Source of the DNA: Bufo bufo
Taxonomy: Eukaryota; Chordata; Amphibia; Anura; Bufonidae
DNA length: 64,000 nucleotides
NCBI RefSeq assembly: GCF_905171765.1
Contig: NC_053389.1
Span: 781,020,772-781,084,771, forward strand
Direction: 5' to 3'
The notes under the pieces are model-generated. The model had not been told where the DNA came from. It ran no database searches and saw nothing but the letters and a program-made list of their open reading frames with translations. Below are positions 55,140 to 63,324 of this stretch, one piece after another. The number at the start of each line of letters is the position of its first letter. The stretch's first letter is position 1. The position numbers and the translations under genes were made by a program.

Positions 55140-57850
55140 GCTCCATTCAGACATTTTTTTGGCCCAAGTTAGCGGAATTATTTTTTTTTTTTCTTACAAA
55201 GTCTCATATTCCACTAACTTGTGTCAAAAAATAAAATCTCACATGAACTCATCATACCCCTCACGGAATCCAAATGCGTAAAATTTTTTAGACATTTATA
55301 TTCCAGACTTCTTCTCACGCTTTAGGGCCCCTAGAATGCCAGGGCAGTATAAATACCCCACATGTGACCCCATTTCGGAAAGAAGACACCCCCAGGTATT
55401 CCGTGAGGGGCATATTGAGTCCATGAAAGATTGAAATTTTTGTCCCAAGTTAGCGGAACGGGAGACTTTGTGAGAAAAAAATTAAAAATATCAATTTCCG
55501 CTAACTTGTGCCAAAAATTTTTTTTTTCTATGAACTCGCCATGCCCCTCATTGAATACCTTGGGGTGTCTTCTTTCCAAAATGGGGTCACATGTGGGGTA
55601 TTTATACTGCCCTGGCATTCTAGGGGCCCCAAAGCGTGAGAAGAAGTCTGGTATCCAAATGTCTAAAAATGCCCTCCTAAAAGGAATTTGGGCACCTTTG
55701 CGCATCTAGGCTGCAAAAAAGTGTCACACATCTGGTATCGCCGTACTCAGGAGAAGTTGGGGAATGTGTTTTGGGGTGTCATTTTACATATACCCATGCT
55801 GGGTGAGAGAAATATCTTGGTCAAATGCCAACTTTGTATAAAAAAATGGGAAAAGTTGTCTTTTGCCAAGATATTTCTCTCACCCAGCAAGGGTATATGT
55901 AAAATGACACCCCAAAACACATTCCCCAACTTCTCCTGAATACGGCGATACCACATGTGTGACACTTTTTTGCAGCCTAGGTGGGCAAAGGGGCCCATAT
56001 TCCAAAGAGCACCTTTAGGATTTCACAGGTCATTTACCTACTTACCACACATTAGGGCCCCTGGAAAATGCCAGGGCAGTATAACTACCCCACAAGTGAC
56101 CCCATTTTGGAAAGAAGACACCCCAAGGTATTCCGTGAGGGGCATGGCGAGTTCCTAGAATTTTTTATTTTTTGTCACAAGTTAGTGGAAAATGCTGATT
56201 TTTTTTTTTTTTTTTTTTTTTTTATACAAAGTCTCATATTCCACTAACTTGTGACAAAAAATAAAAACTTCCATGAACTCACTATGTCCATCAGCGAATA
56301 CCTTGGGGTGTCTTCTTTCCAAAATGGGGTCACTTGTGGGGTAGTTATACTGCCCTGGCATTCTAGTGGCCCAAATGTGTGGTAAGGAGTTTGAAATCAA
56401 ATTCTGTAATAAATGACCTGTGAAATCCGAAAGGTGCTCTTTGGAATATGGGCCCCTTTGCCCACCTAGGCTGCAAAAAAGTGTCACACATCTGGTATCT
56501 CCGTACTCAGGAGAAGGTGGGGAATGTGTTTTGGGGTGTCATTTTACATATACCCCTGCTGGGTGAGAGAAATATCTTGGCAAAAGACAACTTTTCCCAT
56601 TTTTTTATACAAAGTTGGCATTTGACCAAGATATTTCTCTCACCCAGCATGGGTATATGTAAAAAGACACCCCAAAACACATTCCCCAACTTCTACTGAA
56701 TACGGAGATACCAGATGTGTGACACTTTTTTGCAGCCTAGGTGGGCAAAGGGGCCCATATTCCAAAGAGCACCTTTCGGATTTCACAGGTCAATTTTTAC
56801 AGAATTTGATTTCAAACTCCTTACCACACATTTGGGCCCCTAGAATGCCAGGGCAGTATAACTACCCCACAAGTGACCCCATTTTGGAAAGAAGAGACCC
56901 CAAGGTATTCGCTGATGGGCATAGTGAGTTCATGGAAGTTTTTATTTTTTGTCACAAGTTAGTGGAATATGAGACTTTGTATGAAAAAAAAAAAAAAAAA
57001 AAAAAATCATCATTTTCCACTAACTTGTGACAAAAAATAAAAAATTCTAGGAACTCGCCATGCCCCTTACGGAATACCTTGGGGTGTCTTCTTTCCAAAA
57101 TGGGGTCACTTGTGGGGTAGTTATACTGCCCTGGCATTCTAGGGGCCCAAATGTGTGGTAAGGAGTTTGAAATCAAATTCAGTAAAAAATGACGAGTGAA
57201 ATCCGAAAGGTGCTCTTTGGAATATGGGCCCCTTTGCCCACCTAGGCTGCAAAAAAGTGTCACACATCTGGTATCTCCGTACTCAGGAGAAGGTGGGGAA
57301 TGTGTTTTGGGGTGTCATTTTATATATACCCATGCTGGGTGAGAGAAATATCTTGGCAAAAGACAACTTTTCCCATTTTTTTATACAAAGTTGTCATTTG
57401 ACCAAGATATTTATCTCACCCAGCATGGGTATATGTAAAAAGACACCCCAAAACACATTCCTCAACTTCTCCTGAGTACGGCAATACCAGATGTGTGACA
57501 CTTTTTTGCAGCCTAGGTGGGCAAAGGGGCCCATATTCCAAAGAGCACCTTTCGGATTTCACAGGTCATTTTTTACTGAATTTGATTTCAAACTCCTTAC
57601 CACACATTTGGGCCCCTAGAATGCCAGGGCAGTATAACTACCCCACAAGTGACCCCATTTTGGAAAGAAGAGACCCCAAGGTATTTCGTGATGGGCATAG
57701 TGAGTTCATAGAACTTTTTATTTTTTGTCACAAGTTAGTGGAATATGAGACTTTGTAAGAAAAAAAAAAAAAAAAAAAAAAAATCATCATTTTCCGCTAA
57801 CTTGTGACAAAAAATAAAAAGTTCTATGAACTCACTATGCCCATCAGCGA
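55140..57850. repeat. Array of alternating inverted repeats
   Basis: Palindrome centres occur near 55490, 55850, 56210, 56605, 56990, 57385 and 57770, about 390 bp apart. Successive units are in opposite orientation, so direct repeats recur about every 780 bp. Shared words are gtcacaagttagtgga, gaatgccagggcagtata, ggctgcaaaaaagtgtcaca and gagagaaatatcttgg. The centres are poly(A/T) loops or the segment acaacttttccca. Open frames inside appear on both strands simply because the same unit is present in both orientations; I do not call genes. Confidence 0.85.
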
Positions 57851-58929
57851 ATACCTTAGGGTGTGTACTTTCAGAAATGGGGTCATTTGTGGGGTGTTTG
57901 TACTGTCTGGGCATTGTAGAACCTCAGGAAACATGACAGGTGCTCAGAAAGTCAGAGCTGCTTCAAAAAGCGGAAATTCACATTTTTGTACCATAGTTTG
58001 TAAACGCTATAACTTTTACCCAAACCATTTTTTTTCTACCCAAACATTTTTTTTTTATCAAAGACATGTAGAACTATAAATTTAGAGCAAAATTTCTATA
58101 TGGATGTCGTTTTTTTTGCAAAATTTTACAACTGAAAGTGAAAAATGTCATTTTTTTGCAAAAAAATCGTTAAATTTCGATTAATAACAAAAAAAGTAAA
58201 AATGTCAGCAGCAATGAAATACCACCAAATGAAAGCTCTATTAGTGAGAAGAAAAGGAGGTAAAATTCATTTGGGTGGTAAGTTGCATGACCGAGCAATA
58301 AACGGTGAAAGTAGTGTAGGTCAGAAGTGTAAAAAGTGGCCTGGTCTTTCAGGGTGTTTAAGCACTGGGGGCTGAGGTGGTTAATTGGCACTGGCGTCAC
58401 GAACATTTCTCATCATCACCTGCCCTTGCAGAGAGTCAGCTGTCTCAGGTTAGTGTCTATTGCACTACAACACCCAGGAACATTTCTAAACCTAACTTGA
58501 GTACGCTGCACGTGGTTTAGAGTTTTTTTTCTTTTCTGTTACGGCCTTCACCGAGCGGGAATATTTTTTAATATTTTAATAGCTCACACTTTTTGGGACA
58601 TGGCGATATGTAATAGGTTTATTCTTTATTGTTTGTAAATTTTATATGTAAAACTGGGAAGGGGGCCATTTAAACTTTTAGTATTTTGGTGTTTTTTTTT
58701 TACTTTTTATTTAATAACCATTTCTTCCCTTAGGGACTAGAACCTGGATTTTTTCATCCCTTGTGCTATTCACCCTGATAGAGATCTGTGCACACAGCAG
58801 CAGGGAGCTGAACATGGCAGCCAGGGCTTCAGTAGTGTCCTGGCTGCCATGGTAACGATCTGAGCCCCAGCAGTGTAATCTGCCACTGCCCCCACTGGAG
58901 GGGATGGGACCCTGTGGTCACCATATAAC

Positions 58930-59015
58930 AATGAAGGGGGGGGGGGGGGGCGACGACTTGTGGCCAGTGATAATGGAAGGGGGGGGGGAGGCTTTGGGGG
59001 GGGGGGGGAGCACTG
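58930..59015 (+). repeat. G-rich tract with quadruplex potential
   Basis: Runs of 13-15 G at about 58936, 58980 and 58996-59008 separated by short spacers. On the complementary strand it reads as proline-rich open frames that have no other support. Confidence 0.7.
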
Positions 59016-59037
59016 CGCCACCAATGAATGTAATTAA

Positions 59038-59480
59038 AAAGAGGACCTTTCGTGGGTCCAAAGAATATGAACTTAATAGCAGGCTGCATAGAGCGGCGCC
59101 CAAGGATCTAAGGGCACTTACTATTATTCCTGGGCGCCGCTCCGATCGTCCTCTGTGGCCCCTGGTATTTTCAGCATTAGTGTGTCTCCTTCTTCCTGAC
59201 AGCAGCGCTGTCCAATCAGAGCGCAGAGCTCAGAGCCAGGGAGAAAAAAAACTCCCTGGCTCTGAGCTCTGCGCTGTGATTGGACAGCGCTGCTGTCATG
59301 GAGACGGAGAGACACTGGCGTCTCCTCCTACTTGCACCAAATGTTAAGAAATTACCGGGGGCCACAGCGGGCGAACGGAGCGGCGCCCAGGAATAATAGT
59401 AAGTGCACTTAGAACCCTGGGCGCTGCTCTATGCAGCCTGCTACTAAGTTCATATTCTTTGGACCCACCAAAGGTCCTCT
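59038..59480. mobile_element. Palindromic TTAA MITE
   Basis: TTAA at 59034-59037 and 59481-59484. Left end aaagaggacctttcgtgggt, right end complement of agaggacctttggtgggt. The arms (59040-59240 and 59265-59478) are near-complementary, with aagaatatgaactta, gcctgctacta, gcgctgtccaatca and ctccctggctctgag present inverted. The whole is one foldback of about 440 bp. Confidence 0.85.
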
Positions 59481-59484
59481 TTAA

Positions 59485-59700
59485 CTCCTTCATACAATTT
59501 TCTGCAGCGGTATAACAGACCCTGCACCCGGCCTCAATAACAGGGCATGCGATCTGTGGCACCTGAGGGGTTAATTGCCGCGTATCGCATGCCCTGCGTG
59601 CCGGGTCAGTGATACCGCTGCCTATACTTATGTTTTACATTCATTGGTGGCGCAGTGGCGACAGCTCCTCCCCTCCTCCTCCCTGCTATCTCCCCATTGG
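59485..59700. repeat. Inverted repeats around the TTAA MITE
   Basis: cagggcatgcgat/atcgcatgccctg and gcagcggtata/tgataccgctgc form a foldback at 59505-59630. The word ttacattcattggtggcgca (59634-59653) is the inverse of 59014-59033, so the TTAA MITE sits within a larger foldback element. Bases 59700-59915 are the GC-rich right end of the surrounding hAT. Confidence 0.7.
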
Positions 59701-59923
59701 TGGTAGTGGCGGCCGCGTCACAGTGGAGAGGGAGGGACTCCTTCCTTCTCCACTGTGCTGTGCTACTGAAGGGAACTTAGGCTGCGCAGGATCGCGGCGG
59801 GACAGTGACACACAGTGTGCAGGAGAGGAGGAGCGCTCTGAAGGATGGCCGGGGTCCGGACAACTGGCGGCCGCGGTCCGTATTTGGACCGCGGTCCGCC
59901 AGTTGAGTACCCCTGTTTTACAG

Positions 59924-60542
59924 GGTCAGCTCACCAGCAGGCCCTCGCCCATAATTTTTTCGATGCTCAGATCAGCAGCAGGCACTCGCCCCTAATGTTT
60001 TAGAGTCAGCTCTGCAGCAGACCCTCACCGCTGTTTTAGATGGTCAGCTAAGCAATAGGCCCTCACCAGTAATGTTTTAGAGGGTCACCAGCAGGCCATC
60101 AATCATAATTTTTTAAGGGTGTATGATGCCCTCCTTTATGTGTAATAAAGGTTGTATTGTAGTGCCGGTTCCTTGTAATTTTAGGCAGCCCTTTCACTTA
60201 GTGCATAGGCTTTATGAGTGTAGGAGTCCCACTACATGAACAATTGTACCACAATGTGAATGAGGCCCTCCTCTATGTGATATACAGGCTGTATCGGATT
60301 GCCTCTTCCTTGTAATTTTTGGCAGCACTTGCACTTTATATACAAGTAAATATACAGAAAAGAATGTTTCCTAACAATTTTTCCTCTAAAATCGATTTTA
60401 TCTTCGGTTTTGTGCATATTATTGTCAGTCTGTAAAAGTGGTGTACTACTCAGACAACATCGTTCCCAGCAGCGACCTGGGAGTCCAAGATGCTTCCAGA
60501 CATCCTCCCCGTGCTGATCCCGAACCATTTCAGTGGTGTTTC
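59924..60542. other. 3' region of the BED-type hAT
   Basis: Degenerate tandem units (gggtcagctcaccagcaggc, cctcgcc, aatgttttaga) to about 60115 continue the array at 50935. Beyond it are two related segments beginning gatgccctcctttatgtg (60125) and gaggccctcctctatgtg (60262), then sequence without features up to the LTR at 60543. Confidence 0.6.
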
Positions 60543-61443
60543 TGTAGTGTACGGGGACTGTAATACCCGTCACTACCAAAGTGTCACTTGGTGTGCTGTC
60601 GTCCCTCCTTAGTTATGGAGAAGTTGTTATATGTCAGTTTTATAAAATGTCATGTAATGCAATGCTGTGTGTTTCCCTGTTACTATGACACTTGCATGTA
60701 CAGGCCTGCTAGGGGTGTCATTCCAGCTTCTAGTCATTAGAGGGAGCTAGGGAGCCCTAGTTTATATAAGGCCCAGTCAGGGAAGTAGAAGACAGACGGA
60801 GTCTAGTGTCTGTAATCTACAGTTGGAGATTAGACAATGTCAGAGACAAGTCCAGGCCTGAAGCCTGCTGTCCAGGAGAAGATTCCCTCCTGAATTCCCA
60901 TATGCAGAAACAGGAATATCTTAGCTAAAGAGCCTGAGGAAGCCGAGAGAGACAGAGGCAAAGATCAGGAAAGCAAGAGGTACTAAAAATAACAGAGGAG
61001 GTACTTTCTAAAGCTATAGCCAAGGATATAAAGCCAGAACTAGGTTATTGGGCCTTGGTGAAGAATTGCTATATTCCAGGATCAGACAGAAATAGAGTGC
61101 AAGCTCCTGTACTGCAAGTCCTGTGTTCAACACTCTGTAATCACCTTGCTAAATCTGTAATTGCCTGCATCAACCGTATTGCAAAATCGACTGTATGCCA
61201 AGGAACTGCGATTCCAATATTGTCTCTGCATGAAAACTACTAAAGTTGGAGTTCTGTTTTAATACCACGTGTTCCTCAATTTATTCCTGCTATCCGCAAA
61301 CGGCGTGCCACCGTTTAATTGGCACTGGCGTCACGAACAATTTGTACCATCACCTGCCTATGCAGAGAGTCAGCCGTCTCAGGTTAGTGTCATTGCACTA
61401 CTACACCCAGAAACTCTATTACACACAACTTGAGTACGCTGCA
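60543..61443 (+). repeat. 5' LTR of the cold-shock-domain element
   Basis: Starts tgtagtgtacggggactg, comparable with tgtagtgtccc of the inner Gypsy and tgcagcatacggg of the solo LTR, and ends gagtacgctgca. A TATA-like tttatataagg lies at 60761. An internal PBS-like word tggcgtcacgaacaa is at 61326. With no second LTR to compare, the 901-bp extent rests on these alignments. Confidence 0.75.
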
Positions 61444-61452
61444 CCTCTCTTT

Positions 61453-61470
61453 TGGCGTCACGAACAGGAT
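61453..61470 (+). promoter_or_regulatory. Primer-binding site
   Basis: tggcgtcacgaacaggat, ten bases after the LTR end, identical to the 18-base site of the inner Gypsy at 28001. Both elements should use the same tRNA primer. Confidence 0.7.
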
Positions 61471-61728
61471 ACGCACGCTTTCCAGTGCAAGAAGCGTGAA
61501 CTTTGTGCCTTATACAGTTGCCCTGTGACCAAAGTGACAAATTACCTGTTTATTGAAAGTGGACTTTGTGGACTGAAAAATCTACCCAAAGTGTACCTAA
61601 AACCTCCAAAAAGCGCTGTGCAGTGTTGCGCTACCAAGAGGAAGAAAATCGCCACATTGGAGTGTGGTTTTGTGGACTTTTTACATTCCTGCTTGCTGTC
61701 AGTGAATAGACAGCGTTTCTTGCTAAAG

Positions 61729-63324
61729 ATGGCCGCTGAGCTTGCTGAAATAGCTGCTGCGTCATCTTCATCCCGAAAAGGCGGGAAAAATTGGCGCCTT
61801 TCTGAGAAAATAGCGGGAAGGAGTTCAAGGTCAGGCGCCACTGCTTATCTGGACATTTGCATGTCTGCCAGCATGGACACCGCCCTCCATATACTGGAAT
61901 ACCTGGGGGGCGGCCTCCCAGTGCAATGGGAGGAGCTGGCTGATCTTTTTGGCGCCACCCTTTCGCTCTCCAGAGAAGGATCGAGCATGTTGGAAAGTGA
62001 ACAGAGCGTTGCTGCAATGTCCGCACCTGAAATTGCAAAGATGTCTAATGTTGGTGTAGAGCCAGAGGAGGCTCCACCGGCCTACTCTCCGGGACCGGAG
62101 CAACCCGCCTGCCGCCCAAGGGGGAAAGAACCCGAGCCCTATTATGGCTCGTGGAGAGACTTTTTCCAACCATCTTTCAAATGGTCCTCCCTGATGGCGG
62201 AGATCCGAGAGGCCGCTATAAAGCGGAATACAAAGACCAAGATCTTCTATGAGGAACTAACTAAGACAATACATGAGAAGCATACGAACACCCAACCCCG
62301 CCTGGAAAGGAGAAAGGGAGTGGTGCTGTCATTTGACAAATCCCGTAGCTACGGGTTCATCCAAGACTATCTGACTGGCAGAGACCTCTATGTGAATCGA
62401 AGGTCTGTCAAAAGAGACTACCTCCCTTCTTACCAGCACAGCCTCCGTGAGGGAGAGGAAGTGGAGTACACCCCTGCCGAGAGCCTACGAGGCCCTTATG
62501 CGACGGCCGTGACCCGTCCCAAGCGAACATCTGAGGACTGGGAGGCAGAAGAAGAAGAAGACTACTCTGGCTGCGAGCTGGAACCTGAACGCTCTCCAGA
62601 GCCGGCCCATCACGCCTTCCAGGAGCGGAGCTCCTTCATTGGGCCTAACGTCTTCTGGCAGCCAACCGTGTTGGAGAAATGGGTGAGCCCCTATCCTTCC
62701 CCCGAGCTGCCTCGTCGGGAGAAGACCCTGCACGAGATGGGGAATTTAAAAGGACTTCAAAATACCTTCAAAAACATCCGGATGGGTCGGAGACCAGACA
62801 CATCGCCAGAACCTGCAGAGGCCGAGTTCGCACCATCGGTGACTGTACCTGCGCCGGCGGTGCCAGCAGATGACAGCGACTCCGACACAGAGAGCATCGG
62901 TGAGCAGATTATCCGGCTGGAGGAGAAGTTGCGGGAGCTGCGCAAGATCGCGACTGCCAGGATCCAGACGCCGCCAAAGAAGGACGAGGTAAGGGTGCCT
63001 GTCTCCACCCGCAGACCACCTTCTGTTGCCACCGCTCCGTCAGTGCCCCAGACCGGACCCGCGATTGCTGTAAACTGCTGCACACAGCGCACCGGACCGC
63101 TTGCGGCGGCGGTACCCAGCACATTGCATCCTGCAGTGATCATGCCAGGACCGGCACGGTCCACCAGAGGGTTCACCCCTAGGCCTATGGGGCCAATACC
63201 TATTAGGGGCCCCTTTACCCTACAGCTGCCCCCTGACACTGTTATGTGGGCACACCCGCCTGTAGAAGAATACTACAGACGATACTTGCCAGCGGAGCCG
63301 AGTGGTTATGATATGCCACTGTAA
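61729..63324 (+). CDS. Cold-shock-domain protein of an LTR element, 531 residues
   Basis: Unrecognised as a whole. The open frame extends upstream to 61246 but those codons lie in LTR, PBS and leader; the ATG at 61729 (aagATGg context, MAAELAEIAAASSSSRKGGK) is preferred. About residues 30-110: basic then helical, no known domain. Residues 116-119: PPAY, a PPxY motif as used by Gag late domains to bind WW-domain ubiquitin ligases. Residues 140-195: WRDFFQPSFKWSSLMAEIRE then KTKIFYEELTKTI, helical. Residues about 195-264: a cold-shock domain, with GVVLSFDKSRSYGFIQDY (RNP1-like), DLYVNRRSV (RNP2-like), SLREGEEVEYTP and GPYATAVTRP in the expected order and spacing of Y-box/Lin28 proteins. Then an acidic, proline-rich region; a helix with IIRLEEKLRELRKIATARI (about 393-412); and a proline-rich tail. 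No protease, RT, integrase or CCHC knuckle. The frame is fully open, suggesting selection or youth. Likely role, by inference: RNA binding or packaging in trans with Gypsy proteins. Confidence 0.75.
   Translation: MAAELAEIAAASSSSRKGGKNWRLSEKIAGRSSRSGATAYLDICMSASMDTALHILEYLGGGLPVQWEELADLFGATLSLSREGSSMLESEQSVAAMSAPEIAKMSNVGVEPEEAPPAYSPGPEQPACRPRGKEPEPYYGSWRDFFQPSFKWSSLMAEIREAAIKRNTKTKIFYEELTKTIHEKHTNTQPRLERRKGVVLSFDKSRSYGFIQDYLTGRDLYVNRRSVKRDYLPSYQHSLREGEEVEYTPAESLRGPYATAVTRPKRTSEDWEAEEEEDYSGCELEPERSPEPAHHAFQERSSFIGPNVFWQPTVLEKWVSPYPSPELPRREKTLHEMGNLKGLQNTFKNIRMGRRPDTSPEPAEAEFAPSVTVPAPAVPADDSDSDTESIGEQIIRLEEKLRELRKIATARIQTPPKKDEVRVPVSTRRPPSVATAPSVPQTGPAIAVNCCTQRTGPLAAAVPSTLHPAVIMPGPARSTRGFTPRPMGPIPIRGPFTLQLPPDTVMWAHPPVEEYYRRYLPAEPSGYDMPL

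Larger units (their letters stand above)
53401..58380. mobile_element. Non-autonomous piggyBac-type element built of repeats
   Basis: TTAA at 53397-53400 and 58381-58384; the uninterrupted site is preserved in the LTR at 61311-61325 (caccgtttaattggcac). Inverted ends ccacctcccgaccgcc and the complement of ccacctcagccccc. No transposase. Interior: a foldback near 53401-53680, a higher-order tandem repeat (53800-54870), an 18-19 bp array (54870-55130), and an array of alternating inverted units (55140-57850). Its 3' part (57860-58380) is AT-rich noncoding sequence. Confidence 0.85.
52844..58510 (+). repeat. Solo LTR, split by a piggyBac element
   Basis: LTR of 683 bp when the insertion is removed (52844-53400 plus 58385-58510). 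Ends tgcagc and gctgca; 4-bp duplication cgtg at 52840-52843 and 58511-58514 shows a single LTR left after recombination. Start (tgcagcatacggg) and end (gagtacgctgca) align with the LTR at 60543-61443, as do internal words (gagcctgaggaagc, caagcaagaggtact-like, tactgcaagtcctgtgtt). It belongs to the same LTR superfamily as the cold-shock-domain element. Confidence 0.85.
51026..59915. mobile_element. Non-autonomous hAT element, interior filled by other repeats
   Basis: 8-bp target duplication ttttacag at 51018-51025 and 59916-59923. Inverted ends caggggtactcaactag and the complement of caggggtactcaactgg. No hAT transposase inside. It contains a TAA-MITE (51547-51885), a foldback (51985-52182), a solo LTR (52844-58510) with a piggyBac element in it, G-rich DNA and a TTAA MITE (59038-59480). 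Bases 52190-52840 and 58515-58930 show no gene. Confidence 0.85.

Noticed and set aside
55331..57758. Family of similar 80-120 residue ORFs on both strands (for example MTLFCSLGGQRGPYSKEH, MGPFAHLGCKKVSHIWY)
   Set aside because: They appear in both orientations because the DNA itself is an array of inverted repeats. No start context, no known domain, and they end in poly-lysine from poly(A) runs.
58770..59100. Proline-rich minus-strand ORFs
   Set aside because: Produced by poly-G/poly-C tracts, no domain.
61246..61728. Upstream extension of the cold-shock ORF (692 codons)
   Set aside because: These codons run through LTR, primer-binding site and leader. The ATG at 61729 has a good context and follows the leader motif shared with the inner Gypsy.
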